A stretch of 64,000 nt of DNA from Anseongella ginsenosidimutans (GCF_008033235.1 NZ_CP042432.1:3348001-3412000), one strand, 5' to 3'. Counted from the first letter of the stretch, positions 34,081 through 42,986 are shown. Numbers and translations are program-made. The notes: generated by a model from the letters alone, not told the origin.

Positions 34081-35700
34081 ATGAATATACAGCAACGTTT
34101 ATTGTGCTTTCTTTTTCTTATTTTAAGTATTCCCGCATGGGCTCAGGAAAGACCTAAACTGGTGGTCGGGATTGTGGTGGACCAGATGCGATACGATTAC
34201 CTTTACCGGTATTACGATAAATACTCCGAAAACGGCCTGAAGAAGTTAATGACTGAAGGATTTAACTGCCGGAACAATCATTACAATTATATTCCCACCT
34301 ATACCGGCCCCGGCCACGCTTCTATATATACCGGAACTTCTCCCGCCATCAACGGAATAGCCGGCAATGACTGGTATGACCGGTACAAAGATGATATGAT
34401 GTATTGCGCCGAAGACAAAACGGTATCATCCGTGGGAAGCGATTCCGACGCAGGACAAATGTCACCAAGAAACCTGCTCGCTTCCACTATTACCGACCAG
34501 CTTCGCCTGGCCAGTAATAAACGCTCAAAAGTTGTAGGTGTATCTTTAAAGGATCGCGGCAGCATTCTTCCCGCCGGCCATATGCCCACCGCCGCCTATT
34601 GGTTTGATTCCTCCAACGGCGCGTTTATCAGCAGCACCTATTATATGAATGAGTTGCCAGGATGGGTGAAAAAGTTCAATTCCCGGGATCTTGCAAAAAA
34701 ATACCTCTCCCAAAAATGGAAAACCCTGCTACCCATAGATGAATATATTGAGAGTACGGCCGACGATAAACCTTATGAAAACACACTTTCCGGTGAAGAA
34801 AAGCCTGTTTTCCCGCATAAACTAAAGTATAGTGACACAGATTACGGGATCATAAGGTCTACGCCTTTCGGCAATTCCATCAGCAAAGACTTTGCTATTG
34901 CCGCTATCGAAGGAGAAGACATGGGTGAAGATGAGATCACCGATTTCCTGGCGCTTAGCTTTTCATCCACAGACTACGTGGGACATGGCTTTGGCCCCTA
35001 TTCTGTCGAAGCACAAGACACTTACCTCCGGCTGGACAGGGACATCGCAGAGTTGCTTGAATACCTTGATAAACGGATTGGCAAGGAAAACGTACTGGTA
35101 TTTCTGACAGCCGACCACGGGGCCGCAGATGTGCCCGCCTTTTCGCAGGAAGAAGGCATTCCTGCAGGCGTACTCAATAGCAAAGAAACATTCGATGCAC
35201 TTAAAAATTACCTTAAAGAAAAACTGGGCGATGAAGACTGGGTGCTTCATATCGCCAATTATCAAATTTACCTGGACCGGGAATTGCTCGCGGAGAAAGA
35301 AATTTCTATTAACGAGGTCTTCCGCCTTACCAGGGACTTCCTGCTTTCAAAAGAAGGCATTTATAACGTCGTAAATCTCCAGGATCTGTCTACTGCGAAT
35401 GTCCCTTCCAACTACCTTGACCTGATTCGCAACGGGTATAACCCAAAAAGATCAGGTGACCTCCTGGTCTTATTGGAGCCCAACTGGTTCCAGGGAAGCA
35501 GAAAAGGTACTACTCATGGGTCTATGTTCGCTTACGACACACACATACCGCTGCTTTGGTACGGTTTTAACGTCCCTGCCGGAGAAACTACCCGCAAAAC
35601 TCATATTACTGATATAGCTCCCACAATTGCACAGTTACTGTACATATTAGAACCTAACGGAACTATCGGCGAGCCTATCGGAGAAGTTACCGGGCGTTAA
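34081..35700 (+). CDS. PafA-type alkaline phosphatase, secreted
   Basis: This 539-aa exported phosphatase of the alkaline phosphatase/nucleotide pyrophosphatase superfamily resembles PafA of Elizabethkingia. It carries a signal peptide (MNIQQRLLCFLFLILSIPAW, cleavage after AQ). Metal and catalytic residues are present: Asp in VVDQMRYDYL, nucleophile Thr75 in TYTGPGHASIYTG, SSTDYVGHGFGPYS, and TADHGAADVP. It would hydrolyse phosphate monoesters in the periplasm. The start is ATG 34081, because a longer in-frame start at 34024 overlaps the promoter. Its last 54 bp overlap the convergent Y-polymerase gene. Confidence 0.92.
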   Translation: MNIQQRLLCFLFLILSIPAWAQERPKLVVGIVVDQMRYDYLYRYYDKYSENGLKKLMTEGFNCRNNHYNYIPTYTGPGHASIYTGTSPAINGIAGNDWYDRYKDDMMYCAEDKTVSSVGSDSDAGQMSPRNLLASTITDQLRLASNKRSKVVGVSLKDRGSILPAGHMPTAAYWFDSSNGAFISSTYYMNELPGWVKKFNSRDLAKKYLSQKWKTLLPIDEYIESTADDKPYENTLSGEEKPVFPHKLKYSDTDYGIIRSTPFGNSISKDFAIAAIEGEDMGEDEITDFLALSFSSTDYVGHGFGPYSVEAQDTYLRLDRDIAELLEYLDKRIGKENVLVFLTADHGAADVPAFSQEEGIPAGVLNSKETFDALKNYLKEKLGDEDWVLHIANYQIYLDRELLAEKEISINEVFRLTRDFLLSKEGIYNVVNLQDLSTANVPSNYLDLIRNGYNPKRSGDLLVLLEPNWFQGSRKGTTHGSMFAYDTHIPLLWYGFNVPAGETTRKTHITDIAPTIAQLLYILEPNGTIGEPIGEVTGR

Positions 35701-36756
35701 CATTGCGGGGCCGGCGAATAATTGCATTTGCCGGGCCCGTTGTTCCAGCTCACCGAAACGCAGTCCGATCATCCGGACACTTTTTGATTTGTCATAAAGC
35801 ACGTGAAAAAGATCCTGTGCTTTGGAAGCCAGGTTTTTTCCGATAACTACCGGGGGGACAGGGGCTTTGCGCACTGCAGTAGTTAAATCCGGGTAACCAA
35901 GCTTCACGGATACCAGGGAAGCTGTCATCCCGTTCTTACGGAGGGAATAGCTGAGTTTATCAGCCATGGAATTTAAAATGGAAAGCAGGCGCGACGGATT
36001 ATGGCAGTCCCTGGTAAAGGTAACCTCCGTTGAAACTGAAGCAGGATCCCTATAAGGGACCAGCGCCTGGTGACAGATACCGTTTGCTTCCTGCCAGGCG
36101 ATCGTTCCTCTTTTCCCAAGCAGGCGCTGTATCTTTCCGGGTGACATGGCGGCCAGCTGTCCGATGCTGATAATGCCTTTCTTTTTAAGCAGTTCCCGCA
36201 TTCCTTCGTGAGGAAATGGAAGCTCATCAATGGAGAAGGGCGCCAGGAATTGCTTTTCAGCTCCAGGAAGTATGCACCTTTCCTGTTCAGGGCCCGTATG
36301 CAAGGCCGCCATGGCAGATACAAACTTACTGGACGATAATCCCATGGAAACCGGCATACCTGTTTCACGCACTATCCGTTGTTTTAATTCCCTGGCCCAT
36401 TTCCAGCACTCCGGATAATTCCCTACCGCTGATAGATCGGCAAAAAAACGATCGACAGCCGCCTTTTCAAGCACCGGAACCGCGTCTGCCAGCACACCTG
36501 CGAACTGCTCCGACCGGCGTTGGTAACGCTCCATATCCCCGGGTATGACAATGGCGTGAGGAGCAAGTTTCCGGGCTGCGCCCACTTCCATAGAAGCGTG
36601 TATGCCAAAAGCCCGGCATTCATGGCTGCAGGAAAGTACTTCCTGCTTGTCTTCATCAATAACAATCACCGCTTTCCCTTCCAGCGAAGGATTTTTCAAA
36701 CGCTCGGCTGAAACAAAGAAATTGTCCGGTCGCAAATGCAGGATAGCTCTGTCCAT
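35647..36756 (-). CDS. Y-family DNA polymerase homologue with lost catalytic acidic residues
   Basis: This 369-aa protein has the Y-family fold (palm/fingers 1-165, thumb with HhH 166-235, little finger 245-345). The family N-terminus normally reads D-x-D-x-FF, but here it is HLRPDNFF, so the first metal-binding Asp is Arg9. The second motif, normally S-I-D-E, reads AVDRFFAD, keeping Asp102 but replacing the Glu by Arg103. Two of three metal ligands are therefore lost and polymerase activity is unlikely. The C-terminus keeps a probable beta-clamp motif QMQLF (343-347). This recalls ImuB, an inactive adaptor in mutagenic repair. It is divergent from a LexA-like gene and shares its operator region. 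Confidence 0.85.
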   Translation of the reverse strand: MDRAILHLRPDNFFVSAERLKNPSLEGKAVIVIDEDKQEVLSCSHECRAFGIHASMEVGAARKLAPHAIVIPGDMERYQRRSEQFAGVLADAVPVLEKAAVDRFFADLSAVGNYPECWKWARELKQRIVRETGMPVSMGLSSSKFVSAMAALHTGPEQERCILPGAEKQFLAPFSIDELPFPHEGMRELLKKKGIISIGQLAAMSPGKIQRLLGKRGTIAWQEANGICHQALVPYRDPASVSTEVTFTRDCHNPSRLLSILNSMADKLSYSLRKNGMTASLVSVKLGYPDLTTAVRKAPVPPVVIGKNLASKAQDLFHVLYDKSKSVRMIGLRFGELEQRARQMQLFAGPAMLTPGNFSDRLADSSVRF

Positions 36757-36786
36757 TTCAAATATTTTTTAGAATGTCCGATTTTA

Positions 36787-36828
36787 TTACTAACTTTATT
36801 AGCAAATATACGCTAAATATTTTAGTAA
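36787..36828. promoter_or_regulatory. 42-bp dyad between LexA-like gene and Y-polymerase gene
   Basis: Outer arms TTACTAA (36787-36793) / TTAGTAA (36822-36828) and inner arms TTAGC (36799-36803) / GCTAA (36812-36816) share one centre at 36807.5. The dyad fills most of the 91-bp gap between the divergent genes. The adjacent XRE-S24 repressor is the obvious candidate to bind it and control both genes. Confidence 0.65.
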
Positions 36829-36847
36829 GCAAGTTTTAAAAAAATAT

Positions 36848-37651
36848 ATGGGCAATATAGCAGGCAACCTGAAATACCTCAGGAAAAAGAAAGGGCTTAC
36901 ACAGCAGCAACTGGCTGATACATTAAGTGTTAAGCGCCCGGTAATTGGCGCGTACGAAGAAGGCAGGGCGGAACCAAAGACCGAGTTACTCAGAGAAATA
37001 GCTATTTTTTTTAGTATCACGGTAGATGAACTGGTAAGTAAAGAACTCAGCGACCGCTACTTCGAGCAGAAGAAAAAGCAGGCCGAGCAGGAACAGTTCC
37101 ATGTCGGGAAGCAATTAAAAGTGCTTAGTATTACGGTAGACAGCAATGACCGGGAGAACATCGAGCTGGTCCCCGCAAAAGCCAGCGCAGGGTATCTTAA
37201 CGGGTATGCCGACCCTGAATTCATTTCCGAATTACCCCGCTTTCACCTGCCTATGCTCAAAGGCGGAACCTTCCGCGCTTTTGAGTTGAAAGGCGACTCC
37301 ATGCTGCCTCTGCTGCCGGGAACGATAGTTATAGCTGAATACCTGGATAACTGGAACCAGGCTAAATCCGGCGCCACCTATGTATTGCTCACAAAGAACG
37401 ACGGCGTTGTATATAAGCGCCTGCAGAATAAATTACGGGAGCAAAAAGCATTCCGGCTGATTTCCGACAACAAGGCCTACGATCCTTATTCTGTTCCTGC
37501 CGACGATGTACTTGAAGTATGGAAGGCCAGGGCCTATATCAGCACGGTGTTCCCTGACCCCGGCGAAGAGCCTTCCCTTGAAAAGCTTACCGAAATGGTA
37601 CAACACCTTCAAAAATCAGTTAGCGGCCTGAAAAAAGAAGAAGACAATTAA
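36848..37651 (+). CDS. LexA-like XRE-S24 autoproteolytic repressor
   Basis: This 267-aa protein has an XRE HTH (about 7-62) joined to an S24 peptidase domain (about 115-240). The self-cleavage set is complete: Ala114-Gly115 bond (KASAGYL), catalytic Ser151 (KGDSMLP) and Lys190 (VVYKRL). It should therefore cleave itself in response to RecA filaments, like LexA, UmuD or phage CI repressors, and derepress its targets. The C-terminus ends in a short coiled coil. It is divergent from the inactive Y-polymerase gene with a dyad operator in between. No UmuD is present, so this protein probably acts as the damage switch of this pair. Confidence 0.9.
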   Translation: MGNIAGNLKYLRKKKGLTQQQLADTLSVKRPVIGAYEEGRAEPKTELLREIAIFFSITVDELVSKELSDRYFEQKKKQAEQEQFHVGKQLKVLSITVDSNDRENIELVPAKASAGYLNGYADPEFISELPRFHLPMLKGGTFRAFELKGDSMLPLLPGTIVIAEYLDNWNQAKSGATYVLLTKNDGVVYKRLQNKLREQKAFRLISDNKAYDPYSVPADDVLEVWKARAYISTVFPDPGEEPSLEKLTEMVQHLQKSVSGLKKEEDN

Positions 37652-37689
37652 ACGTCGCCGCGACGGAGCAATCGCCAGTACGGCAATCA

Positions 37690-38883
37690 TTAAAGAAAAA
37701 CCCCAAGCAGGATCCCGGCAATAAAAAGCACAGGGGCCGGTACCCGGGTAAGGCTTAGCAGAACAAAGGTTATCAGGGCCAGGCCTACAGGCAGCCAGCC
37801 TACCGCAATGGGTTCAAACATAATCACGGCGGCAGCCAGCATGAGGCCCACGGCCACTGCGTTTACGCCCATCATCGCATTTTTGATGCGGGTGATTTTT
37901 TTCAGATTTTCCCAGAAAGGAACAATGAAAAGAATCAGTATGAGCCCGGGGAGGTTAATACCTATCATCGCCACCAGGCTTCCTAAAAGCTGTCCGCTGG
38001 TACCCTGGTTTTTAAGCGCCATCCCTCCTACGTAGGAAGTAAAGGAAAAAGTGGGCCCCGGCACGATCTGCTGAAGGGCAAAGCCCGACAGGAAATCCTG
38101 CGAAGTAAGATAGCCCTTCAGCTCGACAAACTCTGTATAAAGAAGCGGAACCAGCACCTGCCCTCCCCCGAAAATAAGGGCGCCGTTACGATAAAAGTTC
38201 TCAAAAAGACGCACGGGGAGAGAGAAGAACGAACTCCTGTTAATAAGCGCACCCATCAGGGCAAACAACACGAGGATCCCGAAAAAAGCTGCTACTTTTT
38301 TCCGGTTAATGTTCAGGATCAGGGTTTCTTCCAGCTCCCGTTCCTCCCTGTTCCTGTGAAGGAGAGATGAAAGCACCCCGCCCCCGATGATCAGCAGGGG
38401 AAAAAGATAAGGGGACTTAAATATGACGGTGGTAAGGGCCGCAACCGCTGCCACAATTATCGAAAAACGGGTTCTGATGACTTTTTGAGCAAGCAGGACG
38501 GCCGCATAGCAGACAAAACCGACGGCCATTGGCTCGATAAACCTAAAAATGCGGGTGAATCCTATTTCGGGTGAAAGCCGGGAAACCAGGATAGCAGCAC
38601 CAGCCATTATAATAGCCGGAGGAAGGAGCCAGATCAGGGAACTCAGCACGGCCAGGCCTGCTCCTCCCCTTTTATAGGCGATCGCCGCCAGGGTCTGCGT
38701 GGATGAAGGGCCGGGAAGTACAGCACATAAGGCATTCAGTTCCAGTAATTCCTCTTCTGTAAGGTATTTTCGGTTTTTTACAAATATCTTGAGCATCATT
38801 GCCAGGTGGGCCTGCGCCCCCCCAAAGGCAGTAAGGGTGAAAAAGAACACATCCCTTAAAAATATTATCTTCCGCTTGCTCAA
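37690..38883 (-). CDS. chrA: Chromate transporter, CHR family
   Basis: This 397-aa membrane protein with two homologous halves, about 10-12 hydrophobic helices in all, is of the CHR family. Conserved pieces are FGGAQAHLAMM in the first half with LCAVLPGPSSTQT, and the second-half counterpart GGGQVLVPLLYTEF with LQQIVPGPTFSF. ChrA proteins export chromate with sulfate-like handling, though many homologues have no tested role. The start is TTG 38883, as no ATG is available nearby. The gap from the TPR gene upstream is 37 bp. No chrB-type regulator is adjacent. Confidence 0.88.
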   Translation of the reverse strand: MSKRKIIFLRDVFFFTLTAFGGAQAHLAMMLKIFVKNRKYLTEEELLELNALCAVLPGPSSTQTLAAIAYKRGGAGLAVLSSLIWLLPPAIIMAGAAILVSRLSPEIGFTRIFRFIEPMAVGFVCYAAVLLAQKVIRTRFSIIVAAVAALTTVIFKSPYLFPLLIIGGGVLSSLLHRNREERELEETLILNINRKKVAAFFGILVLFALMGALINRSSFFSLPVRLFENFYRNGALIFGGGQVLVPLLYTEFVELKGYLTSQDFLSGFALQQIVPGPTFSFTSYVGGMALKNQGTSGQLLGSLVAMIGINLPGLILILFIVPFWENLKKITRIKNAMMGVNAVAVGLMLAAAVIMFEPIAVGWLPVGLALITFVLLSLTRVPAPVLFIAGILLGVFL

Positions 38884-38920
38884 TGAGTAAAAATAAGAGC
38901 CTAATTTAACGAAATGATTT

Positions 38921-39256
38921 TCAATTTTCGCCCTCTTCCTCGTCGCTTATTGCCAGCAAAGCGCCCCGGAGTTCCGACAGGGTATGCTGATTCCTTTGTT
39001 GTTGGGCGAGCGCGATGCCCCTGGCATAAGTCTCTGCCGCATCAGGAATCCGCCCCAGTTGTTCGTACAGTTTTCCAAGGTGATAATAAGTTCCCAGGTA
39101 TTCCTCGTGTTCCTTTATAAGCCCTTCAAAATAAAGAAGCGCATTGGTGGTATCTCCCAGCTTCAGGTATTCTGTTGCAAGGGCGTACTTTAGGAAGGGG
39201 TCCTGAGGCTGCTGTAACAGAAATTCCCTTAACTGCTCCAATCTTGTATTCTTCAT
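38921..39256 (-). CDS. Tetratricopeptide repeat protein
   Basis: This 111-aa protein is made almost only of TPR helices. At least two repeats are visible (about 16-49 with FLKYALATEYLKLGDTTNAL, and 50-83 with YYHLGKLYEQLGRIPDAAET). TPRs are protein-binding scaffolds, so the partner is unknown. It has no signal peptide. It lies 37 bp upstream of chrA on the same strand and is divergent from etfB. Confidence 0.85.
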   Translation of the reverse strand: MKNTRLEQLREFLLQQPQDPFLKYALATEYLKLGDTTNALLYFEGLIKEHEEYLGTYYHLGKLYEQLGRIPDAAETYARGIALAQQQRNQHTLSELRGALLAISDEEEGEN

Positions 39257-39272
39257 TCTTATACCTGTTTCT

Positions 39273-39280
39273 TATATTTG
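39273..39280 (+). promoter_or_regulatory. -7 promoter element upstream of etfB
   Basis: TATATTTG matches TAnnTTTG, 28 bp before the etfB start. A -33 element is not clear. Confidence 0.5.
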
Positions 39281-39307
39281 GGTTTTGGAGTAAACCGTGC
39301 GCGCTAT

Positions 39308-40045
39308 ATGAAAATCCTTGTTTGTATCAGTGTTGTTCCCGATACGACCACAAAAATAACTTTCACCGATAATAATACCGAATTCAATTCTTCCGGAGTG
39401 CAGTTTATTATTAACCCCTATGATGAGATTGCGCTGGCAAGAGCCCTGGAACTTACCGAAGGCGGAAAAGGATCGGTAACGGTTATTCACGTTGGAACAG
39501 CCGCAGCGGAACCTGTTATACGGAAAGCGCTGGCAATGGGAGCCGATGAGGCTATCCGGGTGAACGCGGCCCCCAGGGACGCCTTTTTTGTTTCCAGGCA
39601 AATCGCATCCGTCGCAGGGAAAGAATTGTTTGATATGATCCTTTGCGGACGGGAGTCCATTGATTATAACGGGGGGCAGGTGGGCGCCATGATCGGCGAA
39701 AGACTGAACATTCCTTCTGTTTCCATTGTAAAAAAAATAGACCTGGAAGAGAATAAGGCATTACTTGAAAGAGAAATAGAAGGCGGAAAAGAGATTGTGG
39801 AAACAGCCCTCCCCTTTGTCGCCAGCTGCAGCGAAGGAGTTGCCGAACCCAGAATACCCAGTATGCGGGGCATCATGACTGCCCGTACAAAACCTTTGAA
39901 AACGGTCGAGGCTGAAGATGCACCCCAGCTTCAACGTATCTTGTCTTTCGAGGTCCCTCCTCCCCGTGGCAGCGTAAAAATGATCGATGCGGCGGATGCA
40001 GGAAAGCTGATCGATCTGCTGCACGAAGAAGCAAAAGTAATTTAA
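39308..40045 (+). CDS. etfB: Electron transfer flavoprotein subunit beta (EtfB/FixA family)
   Basis: This 245-aa beta subunit of ETF starts at ATG 39308 (MKILVCISVVPDTT), matching the family N-terminus. An earlier in-frame ATG at 39278 lies at the -7 element and was rejected. The AMP-binding ETF signature region VAEPRIPSMRGIMTARTKPL is present near residue 180. With EtfA it carries electrons from acyl-CoA dehydrogenases to the quinone pool. The genes are 5 bp apart. Confidence 0.94.
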   Translation: MKILVCISVVPDTTTKITFTDNNTEFNSSGVQFIINPYDEIALARALELTEGGKGSVTVIHVGTAAAEPVIRKALAMGADEAIRVNAAPRDAFFVSRQIASVAGKELFDMILCGRESIDYNGGQVGAMIGERLNIPSVSIVKKIDLEENKALLEREIEGGKEIVETALPFVASCSEGVAEPRIPSMRGIMTARTKPLKTVEAEDAPQLQRILSFEVPPPRGSVKMIDAADAGKLIDLLHEEAKVI

Positions 40046-40050
40046 GCCCC

Positions 40051-41016
40051 ATGGCAGTTTTAGCTTATATTGAACATATAGACGGGCAATTTCAAAAGTC
40101 TTCTTTTGAAATAATTTCCTATGCTAAGGAAATCGCCCTGCTGACGGGAACATCCCTGACGGTCGTCTCTATAGGCGGTGTTCGGGACGATAGCCTGCAA
40201 ACGCTGGGAAAATACGGGGCTTCCAAAATACTCAGGGCAACCGGGGAAACCCTGAACGCATTTGACAGCGCAGCTTATGCGGCGGTAATTGCCAATGCTG
40301 CTGCAGCGGAAGATGTCCGTATCCTCATTCTCCCGGGTTCTTTTTCAGGAAAGGGCATTGCCCCCCGCCTGGCTGTGAAACTTAACGCCGCCCTGATCCC
40401 CGATGTAACGGAATTACCAGCGATCAAAGAGACACAGCTGACCGTCAAAAGAAATGCCTTTTCGGGAAAAGCCTTTGCCACCGTAACTACCGGGGCTGAC
40501 AAAATAATCCTGACCCTTTCACCGAATGCGTATAAACTGGTGCCGCGGGAGGAAAAAGCGGAGATACTTGCGTTCGGGGCAGCCGAAGCAAGCGCGCCGG
40601 GCGTCCGGGTAAAGCAAGTGATGCGGGAATCAGGGAAGGTCTCCTTGCCGGGCGCAGAGATCGTGGTTTCCGGCGGGCGCGGGATGAAAGGGCCTGAAAA
40701 CTGGGGAATGCTGGAAGAACTTGCGGAACTGCTTGGTGCGGCAACGGCCTGTTCCAAACCAGTTTCGGATGCCGGATGGAGACCCCATTCCGAACACGTG
40801 GGACAAACCGGCATCACAATTGCACCCAATCTTTACATAGCTATAGGTATATCCGGCGCTATACAGCACCTGGCGGGAGTAAGCTCATCCAGGGTAATTG
40901 CGGTTATTAATAAAGATCCGGAAGCGCCTTTTTTCAAGGCGGCTGATTACGGGATCGCAGGAGATGCCTTCGAGGTAATCCCAAAACTAATTGAAGCCCT
41001 TAAAGAAAGGGGTTGA
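40051..41016 (+). CDS. etfA: Electron transfer flavoprotein subunit alpha
   Basis: This 321-aa alpha subunit of ETF has a C-terminal FAD-binding domain with VSGGRGMKGPENWG, GATACSKPVSDAGW and VGQTGITIAPNLY. The final KDPEAPFFKAADYGIAGD is the standard FAD-binding end. It forms a heterodimer with the etfB product just upstream. It overlaps no other gene, and the next gene begins 19 bp later and is probably co-transcribed. All cofactor motifs are intact. Confidence 0.95.
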   Translation: MAVLAYIEHIDGQFQKSSFEIISYAKEIALLTGTSLTVVSIGGVRDDSLQTLGKYGASKILRATGETLNAFDSAAYAAVIANAAAAEDVRILILPGSFSGKGIAPRLAVKLNAALIPDVTELPAIKETQLTVKRNAFSGKAFATVTTGADKIILTLSPNAYKLVPREEKAEILAFGAAEASAPGVRVKQVMRESGKVSLPGAEIVVSGGRGMKGPENWGMLEELAELLGAATACSKPVSDAGWRPHSEHVGQTGITIAPNLYIAIGISGAIQHLAGVSSSRVIAVINKDPEAPFFKAADYGIAGDAFEVIPKLIEALKERG

Positions 41017-41035
41017 CTTGTCCGATAAGAGAAAA

Positions 41036-41650
41036 ATGAAGAAGATCCGGTTAGATATTGTAGGATTATCCTATAGTCAAACCCAGTCAGGTGCCTACGC
41101 ACTGGTTTTAGGGGAAATGAACGGGCGGCGAAGGCTGCCCATAATCATCGGTGGTTTCGAGGCCCAGGCCATTGCCATCGAGATTGAAAAGATGACCCCT
41201 ACCCGCCCCCTCACTCATGACTTGTTCAAATCCTTTGCTCAGTCCTTCAGCATACAGATCCAGGAAGTGATCATTTATAACCTGGTGGACGGGATTTTCT
41301 ATGCGAAACTAATCTGCATGGGAGGAAGCCGGCAACAAGTTGAAATTGACGCCCGCACTTCGGATGCCATTGCCCTGGCAGTTCGTTTTGACTGCCCCAT
41401 TTACACCTACGAATTCATTCTGGCAACGGCCGGGATTGTTGTAGAAGGAAATGATTTTGTTTTCCTGGGGAAAATGGAAGGACAGGAAGAACCGGCGGAA
41501 GCAGGCGCGTCAACCGGAAGCAAAGCCAATCTTTCCCAGCTGAGTGATGATGAACTTAAAAAACAACTGAAGGAAGCGCTTACTGAAGAAGCCTATGAGC
41601 GCGCCGCGCGCATCCGCGATGAGCTTTCAAAAAGAAGGGGGTCTAACTAA
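41036..41650 (+). CDS. Bifunctional nuclease family protein with C-terminal UVR motif
   Basis: This 204-aa protein has a DUF151 bifunctional-nuclease domain (about 1-135: YALVLGEMNGRRRLPIIIGG, TRPLTHDLF, SDAIALAVRFDCPIY). A UVR (UvrB/C-interaction) motif lies at the C-terminus (about 170-203, EEAYERAARIRDEL). Plant members degrade DNA and RNA, but the bacterial role is unknown. The start is ATG 41036 (MKKIRLDIVGLSYSQ), the family start. It ends in a hairpin shared with convergent citrate synthase. Confidence 0.88.
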   Translation: MKKIRLDIVGLSYSQTQSGAYALVLGEMNGRRRLPIIIGGFEAQAIAIEIEKMTPTRPLTHDLFKSFAQSFSIQIQEVIIYNLVDGIFYAKLICMGGSRQQVEIDARTSDAIALAVRFDCPIYTYEFILATAGIVVEGNDFVFLGKMEGQEEPAEAGASTGSKANLSQLSDDELKKQLKEALTEEAYERAARIRDELSKRRGSN

Positions 41651-41656
41651 CCCCCT
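41636..41656. terminator. Hairpin terminator between convergent genes
   Basis: AGGGGGT / ACCCCCT (7 bp) with a 7-nt loop spans the stop codon of the nuclease gene and the gap to convergent gltA. Its symmetry suits bidirectional use, though T-runs are short. Confidence 0.5.
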
Positions 41657-41675
41657 CTAATATCGCGATCATTGT

Positions 41676-42959
41676 TTATTCTGAAATTTCTTTGAAGTCC
41701 CTGGCGCCGGAACCTACATAAACCTGTCTCGGCCGGCCGATAGGTTCTTTATTCTCCCTCATTTCCTTCCATTGCGCTATCCAGCCCGGAAGCCGGCCAA
41801 GCGCAAACAGAACGGTAAACATTTCCGTTGGGAAGCCCAGGGCACGGTAAATAATCCCGGAGTAGAAGTCCACGTTCGGGTATAATTTCCGGTCTACGAA
41901 ATAACTGTCTTCCAGCGCAGCTTTTTCAAGGCGCTTGGCAATGTCAAGGACGGGGTCATCAATGCCCAGTTTGTCAAGAATATCGTCGCATGCTTTTTTA
42001 ATGATCTTTGCCCGGGGATCAAAATTCTTGTACACCCGGTGGCCAAAGCCCATGAGACGGAAGCTATCCGTTTTGCTTTTTGCCTTTTCAACCCATTTAT
42101 CCACATCGCCGCCGTCCTTGCGGATCACCTCCAGCATTTCAATTACTGCCTGGTTGGCGCCGCCGTGCAGCGGGCCCCATAAAGCGGCAATTCCGGCAGA
42201 CACGGAAGCAAACAAATTCGAATTGGAAGATCCTACGATCCGTACCGTCGAAGTTGAGCAATTCTGCTCATGGTCGGCATGCAGGATAAGAAGCTTATTC
42301 ATTGCATTTACCACTACCGGGTCGATCTCGTACTCTTCGGTCCGGTGACCGAATGTCGTATAGAGAAAGTTCGATACGTAGTCCAGCTTGTTCTTGGGAT
42401 ACATATACGGATGCCCCATCGATTTTTTATAGATCCAGGAAACGATGGTCGGCATTTTGGCCAACAGCTTTATAATCGTCTGGTCCACTTCCTCTTCGTT
42501 CATATCCGGCTCCAGAGACTCCGGATAAAATGTTGAAAGCGAGCATACCAGGGCCGCCAGCTGGCCCATGGGGTGGGATTTGGAAGGATATCCGTCAAAA
42601 AACTTCTTCATATCCTCGTGAATGAGGGTATGATGATTTATTTTATCCTGGAACTGCTGAATTTCCTGCCGGTTGGGAGCCTCCCCGTAGATCAGCAAAT
42701 AGACTACCTCAAGAAAAGAAGATTTTTCGGCTAATTGTTCAATCGGATAGCCGCGATAACGCAGAACTCCTTTTTCTCCGTCAAGAAAAGTGATGGCGCT
42801 CTGGGTAGAACCTGTATTCTTGTATCCCGGATCAATAGTGATCAGCCCGCTCTCCGCTCTTAACTTTGAAATATCAATTGCTTGTTCGTTTTCGCTACCG
42901 GTAATAATGGGAAGAGTAAAAACTTTCTCTCCGACTTTCAATTCTGCATTTTCTGACAT
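41676..42959 (-). CDS. gltA: Citrate synthase
   Basis: This 427-aa type II (hexameric-like) citrate synthase condenses acetyl-CoA and oxaloacetate. Motifs include the catalytic His of NCSTSTVRIVGSSNSN / GPLHGGANQAV and GFGHRVYKNFDPRA, with the C-terminal Asp in YPNVDFYSG. The N-terminal YRGYPIEQLAEKSSFLEVVYLL is classic. It is monocistronic, with a -7 element at 42979-42986. No other TCA gene is nearby. Confidence 0.96.
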   Translation of the reverse strand: MSENAELKVGEKVFTLPIITGSENEQAIDISKLRAESGLITIDPGYKNTGSTQSAITFLDGEKGVLRYRGYPIEQLAEKSSFLEVVYLLIYGEAPNRQEIQQFQDKINHHTLIHEDMKKFFDGYPSKSHPMGQLAALVCSLSTFYPESLEPDMNEEEVDQTIIKLLAKMPTIVSWIYKKSMGHPYMYPKNKLDYVSNFLYTTFGHRTEEYEIDPVVVNAMNKLLILHADHEQNCSTSTVRIVGSSNSNLFASVSAGIAALWGPLHGGANQAVIEMLEVIRKDGGDVDKWVEKAKSKTDSFRLMGFGHRVYKNFDPRAKIIKKACDDILDKLGIDDPVLDIAKRLEKAALEDSYFVDRKLYPNVDFYSGIIYRALGFPTEMFTVLFALGRLPGWIAQWKEMRENKEPIGRPRQVYVGSGARDFKEISE

Positions 42960-42978
42960 AGTTCTTTCTGCTGTGTGC

Positions 42979-42986
42979 CAAATTTA
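42979..42986 (-). promoter_or_regulatory. -7 promoter element of gltA
   Basis: On the minus strand TAAATTTG matches TAnnTTTG, 20 bp before the gltA ATG. No clear -33 element is seen. Confidence 0.5.

Noticed and set aside
33701-34084. Plus-strand reading frame of 127 codons through the repeat array
   Set aside because: Its translation is repetitive because the DNA is, no start signal or family is seen, and frames of similar length run on the other strand.
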